A stretch of DNA of 64,000 nucleotides from CAWHNT01 sp963830775 (lineage in GTDB: Bacteria > Pseudomonadota > Alphaproteobacteria > Geminicoccales > Geminicoccaceae). A model generated the notes under the pieces. It made no database searches. It was not told the origin of the DNA and was given only the letters and a program-made list of their open reading frames with translations. The stretch covers positions 124,001 through 188,000 of the forward strand of contig CAWHNT010000011.1 of the NCBI GenBank assembly GCA_963830775.1, read 5' to 3'. The position numbers and the translations under genes are program-made. Shown here piece by piece: positions 56,601 to 64,000 of the stretch. The first letter of the stretch is position 1. The number at the start of each line of letters is the position of its first letter.

Positions 56601-57623
56601 ATGATCCGCCGCGCTTCGTTGATCGCCGCCTTGGCCCTGGTGGGCTCGCTCGGGGCGACGCTTCCGGGCTGGGCACAGGAGATCCAGGAGCGGACGATCC
56701 GCTGGGGGCACCTGAACAACACCGACCACCCGGTGAGCCTCGGGGTGAAGAGGTTCGCCGAGATCGTCGCCGCGAAGAGTGGCGGAAAGCTCAAGGTGCG
56801 CGAGTTTCCGGCCAACCAGCTCGGCAGCGAGATGCAGCAGCAGTCGGCCCTTCGCGGCGGCACGCAGGAGATGCAGTCACCGGCGACCACCTCTCTTGCA
56901 GGGATCGTGAAGGAGTTCGGGCTGATCGATTTCCCGTTCATCGTCAGCACGCCGGAGCAGGCGGACGCGCTGCTGGACGGGCCGTTCGGGACAGCGCTCC
57001 TGGCCAAGCTTCCCGAGGTGGGGCTTGTCGGGCTGGGCTACTGGGACCTCGGCTTTCGGAATGTGACCAACAGCAAGCGCCCGATCACCAAAGGCGAGGA
57101 TCTCGAAGGGCTCAAGATCCGGGTGATTCCCAATCCGGTCTACCTCGAGACGTTCAAGACCTTCGGGGCGAATCCCCTGCCGCTGAGCTTCTCGGAGCTC
57201 TATAGCGCGCTCGAGATGCGGGCTGTGGATGGTCAGGAGAACCCGTTCTCGGTGATCCTATCCAACAAGTTCTATGAAGTTCAGAAGTACGTCAGCGCCA
57301 CGCGGCACACCTACAGCGCCAACATCATCCTGGTGTCGAAGAAGTTCTGGGACAAGCTGTCTCCGGCGGAGCAGACGATCCTGCAGGACGCGGCCAACGA
57401 GGCGCGCGCCTACCAGCGCCAGGTCAGCCGCGAGCAGGCGCAGAAGGCGGTCGCCGGCCTCCAGGCAGCGGGCATGGAGGTGAACGAGCTGACGGCGGCC
57501 GAGCTGGACCGCATGCGCGAGAAGACGAAGCCGGTCGGCGAGCGCTTCGCCGCCGAGTACGATCCGGGCATGGTCCAGCTCTTCCACAGCGAGCTCGATC
57601 GCATCCACGCCGCGAAGAACTAG
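56601..57623 (+). CDS. TRAP transporter substrate-binding protein, DctP family
   Basis: A 340-residue periplasmic binding protein with signal peptide (residues 1-~26, ending GWAQE). Core pattern TIRWGHLNNTDHPVSLGVKR, FAEIVAAKSGGKLKVREFPA, NQLGSEMQQQSALRGGTQEM, then LEGLKIRVIPNPVYLETFKT with the Arg that binds the substrate carboxylate, and ELYSALEMRAVDGQENPFSV. GGGGGAG precedes ATG 56601. The small and large membrane subunits DctQM are not in this window, so it must work with permeases encoded elsewhere. Binds an organic acid of unknown identity. Confidence 0.92.
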   Translation: MIRRASLIAALALVGSLGATLPGWAQEIQERTIRWGHLNNTDHPVSLGVKRFAEIVAAKSGGKLKVREFPANQLGSEMQQQSALRGGTQEMQSPATTSLAGIVKEFGLIDFPFIVSTPEQADALLDGPFGTALLAKLPEVGLVGLGYWDLGFRNVTNSKRPITKGEDLEGLKIRVIPNPVYLETFKTFGANPLPLSFSELYSALEMRAVDGQENPFSVILSNKFYEVQKYVSATRHTYSANIILVSKKFWDKLSPAEQTILQDAANEARAYQRQVSREQAQKAVAGLQAAGMEVNELTAAELDRMREKTKPVGERFAAEYDPGMVQLFHSELDRIHAAKN

Positions 57624-57705
57624 CGGTTCCTCACTTCCGAGCGTCACAGGCGGGCACGGAGGAAGCGGTCGCACGGCCGAAGCTCCGGCCCGAAGGACGG
57701 ATCCC

Positions 57706-58137
57706 ATGCGCAAGGCCATCTACATCCTCAACGGGCCCAACCTGAACCGGCTCGGGAAGCGGGAGCCCGAGATCTACGGCCACACGACGCTGGCCGAGAT
57801 CGAGACGATGTGCCGGGAGACGGTGGCCGACCGGCCGCTCGAGTTCCGGCAATCGAACAAGGAACATGAGCTGATCGAGTGGATCCACGAGGCGATCGAC
57901 GAGGGTGCGGGCATCATCATCAATCCCGCAGCCTTCACCTTCACGTCCATGGCCATCATGGATGCCCTGAAGATGTTCCCGGGGCCGATCATCGAGCTTC
58001 ACATCAGCAACATTCACCGGCGCGAGCCGATCTACCACAAGTCCTATGTCTCGCCGGTGGCGACGGCGGTGATCGCCGGGCTCGGGCCCAGAGGCTACGT
58101 CGCGGCGGTGCGGGCGATGCTCGAGCTCACGGCCTGA
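57706..58137 (+). CDS. aroQ: Type II 3-dehydroquinate dehydratase
   Basis: A 143-residue enzyme interconverting 3-dehydroquinate and 3-dehydroshikimate. Family landmarks: ILNGPNLNRLGKREPEIYG with the catalytic Tyr (~24), EFRQSNKEHELIEWIHEAID, GIIINPAAFTFTSMAIMDAL and the catalytic His in IELHISNIHRREPIYHKSYV. Standard length. Its place behind a TRAP binding protein and between two cyclase-family genes suggests a catabolic role (quinate-type substrate) rather than the biosynthetic shikimate pathway; this is inference from context. Confidence 0.92.
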   Translation: MRKAIYILNGPNLNRLGKREPEIYGHTTLAEIETMCRETVADRPLEFRQSNKEHELIEWIHEAIDEGAGIIINPAAFTFTSMAIMDALKMFPGPIIELHISNIHRREPIYHKSYVSPVATAVIAGLGPRGYVAAVRAMLELTA

Positions 58138-58150
58138 TGCGGCAACCAGG

Positions 58151-58182
58151 CCGGCGGGGGCGGGCACCTCCTCCCCCGCCGG
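58151..58182. terminator. GC-rich hairpin between convergent genes
   Basis: A 10-bp stem CCGGCGGGGG/CCCCCGCCGG with a 12-base loop lies 14 bases after the aroQ stop and before the stop of the convergent cyclase-family gene. Confidence 0.65.
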
Positions 58183-58210
58183 GGCGGGAGAGGAGGCCCA
58201 GCGACATGGC

Positions 58211-59269
58211 TCAGTCGATCGCGACCGGCGAGCCGGCGGAGCCGGTGGCGCCCACGATCGGCATCGGGCTGTAGAAGTAGGTGAAGCGGTAAACGCCGTC
58301 CTTGACCAGGTCGTCGAAGTTGGCGTTCTCCTGGTGCACGATGCCGTTGCGGGTCAGCATGTGCTCGTGCACGCAGAAGGCGCAGCCCGGGTCGGGGTTC
58401 GGCACCGCCTCGCCGGCCCAGGTGTCGGAGCCGTAGACGCCGACCTTGATCTCGTCCGACATCCAGCGCGCCACCTCCATGCCGAAGCCGGGCTCGCCGG
58501 AGTTGAAGCGGTCATTGTCCTTCTTCCACAGCTTGCCCCAGCCGGTGTGGAAGAAGACCCCGTCGCCCTCCATGAACTTGAAGTCGGCCATGCCCTGCTT
58601 CTCGAGCGCGGCCTTCACGTCGGCCATCGTCACCTCGTAGCCGCGATCGAGCATGTCCACGCCCTTGGCGGCGGCCACGTCGATCAGGATGCCGCGGGCG
58701 ACGATCGGGTGCAGCTTCTCCACGCCGTTCTTCTTCAGGCCGAGCTCGTCGCCGATCTCCGCCTCGGTCCGGCCATTGTAGTAGTACATCTTGGCCTTGT
58801 CGGTCGGGTCGGCCGCCACGCCGATATGGCCCAGCCCGTCGAACTGGGTCCCGATCTGGCCGATCTCGGTCGCGATATACTCGTCGTGATAGATCGTCTG
58901 GCTGGCCGCGAACGGTCCGCCGGTCGGCGAGCCGGGGATCCGCAGCACCCATTTGCGCGGCCCGAAGGTCGGCATGTCGGCCTCGTAGTTGCGGCCCAGC
59001 TTGTAGGTCTTGCCCTTGTCGGCCTCGGCCAAGGCCCGCAGGACGACCTCGGGCTTCGTGTACCAGTTGGTGGAGCCGGCCTCGTCGTCGCCGCCCCAGA
59101 GCTTGTTCGGCCACCACTTCTCGCCGATGGGCGTGTCCATCTGGTCGCCGGTGACCCAGGGCTTGCCTTTGCAGTCCTTCCAGTTCTCGGGCGAGCATTC
59201 GGCCTTGGCGGCGGCGGCGAAGCCGATGCTGAGGCTGGTCGTCAGCAAAACGTGTGCAAGTAACTTCAC
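58211..59269 (-). CDS. Cyclase-family (kynurenine formamidase-like) exported protein, second copy
   Basis: A 352-residue exported hydrolase with a signal peptide (MKLLAHVLLTTSLSIGFAAA, cleaved near AKA). It shares the layout of the 54395 protein: EKWWPNKLWGGDDEAGSTNW, RIPGSPTGGPFAASQTIYHD, EYIATEIGQIGTQFDGLGHI (metal-binding segment), ARGILIDVAAAKG, DGVFFHTGWGKLWKKDNDRF and RNGIVHQENANFDDLVKDGV. Cys near the N-terminus (AECSPENWKDCKGK) and CAFCVHEH are extra. It is intact. Probably hydrolyses a cyclic ester or amide in the periplasm, feeding the cluster's transporter. Confidence 0.85.
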   Translation of the reverse strand: MKLLAHVLLTTSLSIGFAAAAKAECSPENWKDCKGKPWVTGDQMDTPIGEKWWPNKLWGGDDEAGSTNWYTKPEVVLRALAEADKGKTYKLGRNYEADMPTFGPRKWVLRIPGSPTGGPFAASQTIYHDEYIATEIGQIGTQFDGLGHIGVAADPTDKAKMYYYNGRTEAEIGDELGLKKNGVEKLHPIVARGILIDVAAAKGVDMLDRGYEVTMADVKAALEKQGMADFKFMEGDGVFFHTGWGKLWKKDNDRFNSGEPGFGMEVARWMSDEIKVGVYGSDTWAGEAVPNPDPGCAFCVHEHMLTRNGIVHQENANFDDLVKDGVYRFTYFYSPMPIVGATGSAGSPVAID

Positions 59270-59345
59270 GCCTTCGATCCTCCCTATCGGCCGGCCATCT
59301 TCTCATGCTGGCCGGCTACGGAGAGCCTAGGCCAATGCCGGGCAC

Positions 59346-60338
59346 TTGAGGAGAGCCGGCTTCGGAGCCGCAGGGTACCCATTCCCGTTTAGCTGCGGCC
59401 ACCGTATCTGCGTTGCACGTCACTGGCCTTGGGGGACCCTCGCGATCGCGCGCCCGCTCACCTTCACGAGCTACGCCAGCCCTTGGGAGGCGGCCCCGAG
59501 GCCGGCACCGCCGGGGACCACCCTGCTCGCGGTCGGGGACGTGCACGGCCATCTGGCCCATTTCGACGCCCTGCTGGCCACGCTGCGCCCGGTGGCGGAC
59601 GCGGCGCGCGAGCGCGGCGATGAGCTGCACCTGGTCCTGATCGGCGACTATATCGACCGCGGTCCGGCCAGCCTCGCCGTGCTCGACCGGGTGGCCCTGC
59701 TGGAGGAGGCGTGGGGGCCGGGCCTGCACGCGCTCATGGGCAACCATGACGAGCTGCTGCTGCGCCTGCTCACCCGGCCGCGCGACGTTCTCCTGCGGGA
59801 CTGGCGGCGGAAGGGTGGCGACACCGTCCTGCGCGAGCTCGGCGTGGCCAAAGGGGAGCTCTGGCTGCGCTCGGCGCGCTCGGCCGCCGCCCTCCTGCGC
59901 GAGCGCCTGGGGCCGGAGCGCCTGCACCTCCTGCGCCGCCTGGCCCCGGCCTGGCGCTGCGGTGACTGGGTCTTCGTCCATGCCGGGATCGACCCGCGAC
60001 GGCCACTGGAGGAGCAGCGGCCGGAAAGCTGGCTCACCTTGCGCGAGCCCTTCCTCACCGGCCGGGTCTGGCCGCACGACTTCGCCGTGGTCCACGGCCA
60101 CACCGTGCGCGGGCCCGAGCTGCTGCCGCACCGGATCGCCATCGACAGCGGCGTCTACCGCACGGGCGTGCTCACGGCCGTGGAGATCACGGGCGACCTT
60201 TTGCGCTTCGTCTGCGTCACGCATCGCAAGGACCTGGCGGCACTCCAGGCACTCCCGAGTGCGCCCCAAGAGCGACAGTTCACCCCTATCGCGCCCGAGC
60301 TGCAACCAGAGCTCCCGGATAAGGTTACCGAACGGTAG
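59346..60338 (+). CDS. Serine/threonine-type metallophosphoesterase (start uncertain)
   Basis: A calcineurin-like phosphoesterase of the PrpA / bis(5'-nucleosyl)-tetraphosphatase class. Metal-site motifs are complete: LLAVGDVHGHLAHFDALLAT, LVLIGDYIDRGPASLAVLDR, LHALMGNHDELLLRLLTRPR, WVFVHAGIDPRRPLEEQRPE and AVVHGHTVRGPELLPHRIAI. The only in-frame start upstream is TTG 59346, which leaves ~55 residues of non-conserved leader; the true start may be later or the leader may hold an indel. Cytoplasmic; substrate protein or nucleotide unknown. Confidence 0.85.
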   Translation: MRRAGFGAAGYPFPFSCGHRICVARHWPWGTLAIARPLTFTSYASPWEAAPRPAPPGTTLLAVGDVHGHLAHFDALLATLRPVADAARERGDELHLVLIGDYIDRGPASLAVLDRVALLEEAWGPGLHALMGNHDELLLRLLTRPRDVLLRDWRRKGGDTVLRELGVAKGELWLRSARSAAALLRERLGPERLHLLRRLAPAWRCGDWVFVHAGIDPRRPLEEQRPESWLTLREPFLTGRVWPHDFAVVHGHTVRGPELLPHRIAIDSGVYRTGVLTAVEITGDLLRFVCVTHRKDLAALQALPSAPQERQFTPIAPELQPELPDKVTER

Positions 60339-60368
60339 AGATCATCTTGGGCTGGATGAGGAGCACGC

Positions 60369-60899
60369 ATGTCTCGAGCAGCAGGTGGCGGTCGTGGCCG
60401 CGCAAGGCGTCCGGCATCGGCGGCGAGCCTGGCCAAGGACTCGACGCGGACCGCGGTACGCGCCATGCGCACCATGCGCGACCTGGACACGATGGGCCGT
60501 GCCGCCGCAACCACCATTGCGCTCCGCAGCCAGATGATCGCGGAGGCGTTCCGCAATCCGGCCAAGCTCGCCGATCCCGAACTCAGCCTGATGATGAGCG
60601 AGAAGGTGGAGGCCGCAGCGGCGGTCGCTGCCGCCGTGGTGCCGCAGCTCGCCCTGCCCGCCCTGCACGCGGCGCGCTGGCTCGGGGATCACGCGACCCT
60701 CCTGGCACGGCATGCCATGACGCCGCTCTGGTCGGGCGCCAGCTGGCGTCAGTACCAGCGCCTGGCCGAGGGCATGGCCTACATCAACGCAGCCTACGGC
60801 GCAGCGATGCTGGGCACCATGGTGGAGCTGGGCTCCGTGGCGCTGCGGCCCGTGCATCGTGCCGCCACGGCGAACGCACGGCGGTTGGGACAGCTCTGA
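60369..60899 (+). CDS. Hypothetical helical protein, phasin-like
   Basis: A 176-residue Ala-rich helical protein. The segment ALRSQMIAEAFRNPAKLADP followed by ELSLMMSEKVEAAAAVAAAV resembles the phasin/PHA-granule helix pattern of alphaproteobacterial phasin-like proteins; the N-terminal 30 residues are basic. Similarity is weak, so this is a suggestion only. No PhaR-type motif was seen upstream. It starts 30 bases after the phosphoesterase stop. Confidence 0.5.
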   Translation: MSRAAGGGRGRARRPASAASLAKDSTRTAVRAMRTMRDLDTMGRAAATTIALRSQMIAEAFRNPAKLADPELSLMMSEKVEAAAAVAAAVVPQLALPALHAARWLGDHATLLARHAMTPLWSGASWRQYQRLAEGMAYINAAYGAAMLGTMVELGSVALRPVHRAATANARRLGQL

Positions 60900-60917
60900 A
60901 GGGCAGCGGCCCGCCGC

Positions 60918-61796
60918 TCAGATCGAGGGCTCCTCGCCGTCCAGGCTGAGGATCGGCACGTAGAGGTCGGGCCGGCGGTCGCGGAACAGGCCCCAGGCGG
61001 CACGTGCGCCGGCGAGCTCGCCGAGATCGACCGTGGCCGTGAGCACGGCCTCGCCCTCGCGCGGCGCCTCCTGGATCAGGGCCCCGGTGGCGTCGGCGAT
61101 GAAGGAGCTGCCGTAGAAGGTGAGCGTGCAGCTCTCGCCCTCCTCCGTGCCGACACGGTTCGAGGCCACGACCGGCACCATGTTGGCGGCGGCATGGCCC
61201 TGCATCACCCGCTGCCAGTGGCCGGAGCTGTCGAGGCTCGGATCGTGCGGCTCGGAGCCGATGGCGGTCGGGTAGAACAGCATCTCCGCACCCAGGAGGG
61301 TCATGATCCGGGCAGCCTCGGGGAACCACTGGTCCCAGCAGATCCCGACCCCGATCGTGGCCACCTTGGTGTGCCAGATGCGAAAGCCCGTATCCCCCTG
61401 GTTGAAGTAGAACTTCTCCTGGTAGCCGGGCCCGTCCGGGATGTGGCTCTTGCGGTAGGTGCCGAGCACGCGGCCGTCGGCGTCGATCATGGCCAGCGAG
61501 TTGAAGTAGGCGTTGTTGGCGCGCTCGAAGAAGCTCACCGGCAGGACCACATGGAGCTCGGCCGCGAGCCGGCTCATCCGGGCCAGAAGGGGATGGCCCT
61601 CGAACGGGTGGGCGAGGCCGAAATAGCGCCGGTTCTGGTCCTTGCAGAAGTACGGCGTCTCGAACAGCTCCTGCAGGAGCACGATCCGCGCACCCCGTCC
61701 GGCAGCCTCGCGCACGAGCCTCTCGGCCCCGGCGACGTTGTGGTCACGGTCCCAGCCGCAGGCCATCTGCGTTGCCGCGACGGTCACCTGACGCAT
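60918..61796 (-). CDS. aguB: Carbon-nitrogen hydrolase, N-carbamoylputrescine amidase type
   Basis: A 292-residue nitrilase-superfamily enzyme hydrolysing N-carbamoylputrescine to putrescine. The Glu-Lys-Cys triad is readable: Glu in RIVLLQELFETPYFCKDQNR, Lys in YRKSHIPDGPGYQEKFYFNQ and Cys in VATIGVGICWDQWFPEAARI. The PYFCKDQN and AIGSEPHDPSLDSSGHWQRV segments are typical of the AguB group. ATG 61796 gives the normal length. Agmatine deiminase is not in the window. Confidence 0.9.
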   Translation of the reverse strand: MRQVTVAATQMACGWDRDHNVAGAERLVREAAGRGARIVLLQELFETPYFCKDQNRRYFGLAHPFEGHPLLARMSRLAAELHVVLPVSFFERANNAYFNSLAMIDADGRVLGTYRKSHIPDGPGYQEKFYFNQGDTGFRIWHTKVATIGVGICWDQWFPEAARIMTLLGAEMLFYPTAIGSEPHDPSLDSSGHWQRVMQGHAAANMVPVVASNRVGTEEGESCTLTFYGSSFIADATGALIQEAPREGEAVLTATVDLGELAGARAAWGLFRDRRPDLYVPILSLDGEEPSI

Positions 61797-61891
61797 TGGG
61801 TGTTTCCTCCCGAGATGCGGAATCGGCCCTATATCGCGGCAGCGGCGAGTCAGGGCAAGGCTGGGGGGCTCAGGCTCTGCCCATCCCGGTC

Positions 61892-62732
61892 TCAGCCGTG
61901 CGGCTGCTGCAGGTGCCTGAGCTCGGCAGCGTCGTGCGAGCAGAAGACCCGGACCTCGCTTGCGTGGGCATGGGCGAGCTCGCGCACGCGCGCCTGATTT
62001 CGCCGCCGGGCCACGTGGTCCATGCCCATCATCTGCTGGTAGGCGCGCAGGCCGGGCGGGCAGTGGCGGCCGTCCGGCAGCAGCTCGTCCTCGTGGAAGT
62101 AGGCGTCGCCCGCGTTCAGGAGCCAGCCCGCGCCCGTGCTCACGGCGATGCCGCGCATGGCCTGCCGTGTGGCCGGGGAGCGGGACGAGCAGGATCTCGG
62201 GCGGCAGCCCGTCCAGCTGGCGGACGCACTCGAAGCCGAACCAGGGCTCGCCCCGCGGCTCGTACTCCCGCCACTGCGCCACCTCGTCCCACTGTGCCGG
62301 GCTGTAGCGCTGGCGGGCGATGAACCCCCGCCTGCCGTGACGCGCCAGCTCGAGCTCGGCCTTGAGCACGTGGACCGCGGCACCCGGGAAGTCCTCGATC
62401 CCGCCGGCATGGTCGAAGTCGAGATGCGTGAGCACGATATGCCGCACGTCGCCGGCGGCGAAACCCAGCCGCTCCACCTGCCGAAGGGCCGTCTCCTCCT
62501 CGCGGAGCTGGATCCGGTTCATGGCCCGGAACAGCCGGCTCAGCCGGCCGTCGGGCTGGCGGACGTCGCGCAGGCCGAAACCGGTGTCCACCAGCACGAG
62601 CCCGTGCCGGTCGGTCTCCAGCAGGAGGCAGTGGCAGACCAGGCGACGGAGGCCCGGCTCGGCGCGGGGCCCGTACATCAGGCGCCCGCCCAGCGGGCAC
62701 ATCGTTCCGCAGTTCAGGTGATGGACGCGCAA
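61892..62732 (-). CDS. MBL-fold metallo-hydrolase (lactonase-like), one frameshift
   Basis: About 279 residues of the metallo-beta-lactamase fold, resembling N-acyl-homoserine lactonases. The zinc motif is HIVLTHLDFDHAGGIEDFPG (HxHxDH form here THLDFDH), with VLVDTGFG before it, HVLKAELELARHGRRGFIAR, VPLPGHTAGH and, after a frame break, WLLNAGDAYFHEDELL and RVFCSHDAAELRHLQ. One extra base near 62155 separates the halves; length 841 fits one insertion. The substrate (lactone, glyoxalase-type thioester or other) is not known. Confidence 0.8.
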
Positions 62733-62819
62733 CGGGGCTCCTCCAGAACGGCGCTGGGATCGCAGTCCCAGCGGGCCCGTTCTAACCGGTGCGTTGCGCG
62801 GTGGTTCCGTTCGGGCCGG

Positions 62820-63071
62820 TCAGGCTTGCGGTGTCTCGACCTGCTCGCGCAGGCGGGAGAGGTCGTTCGCGATCGAGCACTGCACCCGGCGCAGCAGGTA
62901 GCCCGGATGCTCGGCGAGCCAGCGGCGGGCGATGTCCTGGCCCGAGGCACCGAGGCATTCGAAGAAGCTCGGCGGGCCGCCGGTATCCTCGCGCACATAA
63001 TCCGGCGTGACGGTCTCGCACACACCCGGTGCGCTGGCGAGGCACACGACAAGGGAGAGCAGAGCGAACAT
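62820..63071 (-). CDS. Small secreted hypothetical protein
   Basis: An 83-residue protein with a signal peptide (MFALLSLVVCLASAPGVCET). The mature part contains PPSFFECLGASGQDIARRWL and YLLRRVQCSIANDL, with two or three Cys. No family was recognised. Likely periplasmic. Confidence 0.55.
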   Translation of the reverse strand: MFALLSLVVCLASAPGVCETVTPDYVREDTGGPPSFFECLGASGQDIARRWLAEHPGYLLRRVQCSIANDLSRLREQVETPQA

Positions 63072-63248
63072 GGGGCAGGTCCCGTGGCTGTGGCCAAGGC
63101 ATCCTAGCCGAAATAAGAATATTTACCTAGAACGATTTGGCATGGCCCGCAGGTCCCGAATGGGCGGATGATCGAAGCTCGTCAAAAGCCCGCGTGAAGC
63201 CGGCAGCCGCCTCGGCTACATCAGGGGCAGAGATCAGGGGCAGACGGC

Positions 63249-64000
63249 ATGACGACCGCGATGATCGCCAAGGATTACAGCCTGCTGGGCGAGACCGCGA
63301 AGCGGGCCGTGGAGAGCGGGCTTGCCGGTGCCAAGTGGTACGCCACGCAGATCCCGCGCAGGCGGATGAAGGAGCTGATGGCGCGGAGCGATGGGCCGGC
63401 CATCCGCGACACCGTGCTCTGGCTGGGCCTCATCCTCGGCTTCGGTGCGCTGGGCGTCGCCACCTGGGGCAGCTGGTGGGCCGTGCCGGCGTTCGCCGTC
63501 TACGGCATGCTCTATGGCGGGTCCTCCAACTCGCGCTGGCACGAAGCCGGCCACGGCACGGCGTTCAGGACCGGCTGGATGGCCGACGCGCTCTACCAGC
63601 TGGCCTCGTTCATGGTGCTGCGCCGGCCCACCGTCTGGCGCTGGAGCCACAGCCGACACCATACCGACACGATCATCGTCGGCCGCGACCCCGAGATCGT
63701 GCAGCCGCGGCCGCCGAGCTTCCTCGAGATCGGACTGGCCCTCCTCAACCTGAAGGGCGGCCTCCTGGAGCTGGCCGGCGTCGTCCGCAATGCGCTTGGC
63801 CGGCTGGGTGCCGAGGAGGCGACCTTCATCCCCGCGATGGAGCGGCCCAAGGTCTACCGCGAGGCGCGCATCTGGCTCGGCATCTATGCCGCCGTGGTCC
63901 TGCTCGCGGTCGCCATGGGCAGCATCCTGCCGTTGATGCTGGTGGGCCTGCCGTCCTTCTACGGCGCCTGGTTCCACCTCTTCACCGGCCTGACCCAGCA
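63249..64000 (+). CDS. Fatty acid desaturase family protein (cut by window end)
   Basis: The first 250 residues of a membrane-bound di-iron desaturase or hydroxylase; the frame is open to the window edge. Histidine boxes 1 and 2 are present: RWHEAGHGTAF (HxxxH) and WSHSRHHTDT (HxxHH); box 3 would lie beyond the window. Hydrophobic pairs near residues 55-90 and 200-240 match the family topology. Substrate may be a fatty acyl lipid, carotenoid or alkane. ATG 63249 is chosen as first in-frame start (ribosome site weak). Confidence 0.85.
   Translation, partial: MTTAMIAKDYSLLGETAKRAVESGLAGAKWYATQIPRRRMKELMARSDGPAIRDTVLWLGLILGFGALGVATWGSWWAVPAFAVYGMLYGGSSNSRWHEAGHGTAFRTGWMADALYQLASFMVLRRPTVWRWSHSRHHTDTIIVGRDPEIVQPRPPSFLEIGLALLNLKGGLLELAGVVRNALGRLGAEEATFIPAMERPKVYREARIWLGIYAAVVLLAVAMGSILPLMLVGLPSFYGAWFHLFTGLTQ

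Noticed and set aside
59346..59520. A frameshift in the leader of the phosphoesterase
   Set aside because: The leader lacks conservation in any frame, so a shift cannot be shown; the start is simply uncertain.

Overview
This is a 64 kb, very GC-rich chromosomal window from an alphaproteobacterium, most likely Rhodospirillales-like. The evidence is a DUF1465/RcdA-type cell-cycle gene, the core order ubiG / lysC - nitronate monooxygenase - ptsP - rodZ-like - ispG - hisS - prfA - prmC, a phasin with PhaR-type promoter sites, and many GTG or TTG starts. Genus cannot be set from sequence alone. There are no rRNA genes and no CRISPR array. One tRNA (Val, GAC) was found.

Layout. 1-8 kb: housekeeping and metabolism (YpfJ-like peptidase, sugar kinase + DhnA/LsrF-type aldolase, GST, DUF892 protein, aspartate aminotransferase, RcdA-like protein, lytic transglycosylase, N-formylglutamate amidohydrolase). 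8.06-14.5 kb: a decayed genomic island beginning at tRNA-Val. It holds broken integrase and excisionase genes, an IS630-family element with readable inverted ends that interrupts an older gene, dead IS1595- and IS5-type transposases, and a phage-like DUF5681 remnant. 15-18.7 kb: esterase, lipoprotein, PQQ-type sugar dehydrogenase and a PPC-domain protein. 18.9-30.5 kb: an envelope polysaccharide region: GT2-GtrA, a GH5-like protein, then a tightly packed operon of glycosyltransferase, UDP-galactopyranose mutase, glycosidase-like protein and ABC exporter, followed by a beta-helix protein and two tandem ParA-like ATPases. 30.5-42.8 kb: the conserved core block. 43-44.5 kb: a perfect 26-bp inverted repeat and transposase wreckage, including ISAs1. 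44.6-49 kb: ssuADCB sulfonate operon plus a RutE-like nitroreductase. 49.8-51.8 kb: a CesT-type type III secretion chaperone upstream of a large protein with a degenerate Fic-like signature, an apparent orphan effector pair. 52-64 kb: 3-hydroxyacyl-CoA dehydrogenase, phasin, a catabolic cluster (two cyclase-family proteins, GntR regulator, TRAP binding protein, type II dehydroquinase), phosphoesterase, carbamoylputrescine-amidase-like hydrolase, MBL-fold hydrolase and the start of a fatty-acid desaturase.

A caution for any reader: at least nine single-base indels break otherwise intact reading frames, including the essential genes prfA and hisS. Most are one-base length changes in short homopolymers. 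They look like sequencing or assembly errors, so the frameshifts reported outside the island should not be taken as real gene loss without checking reads.
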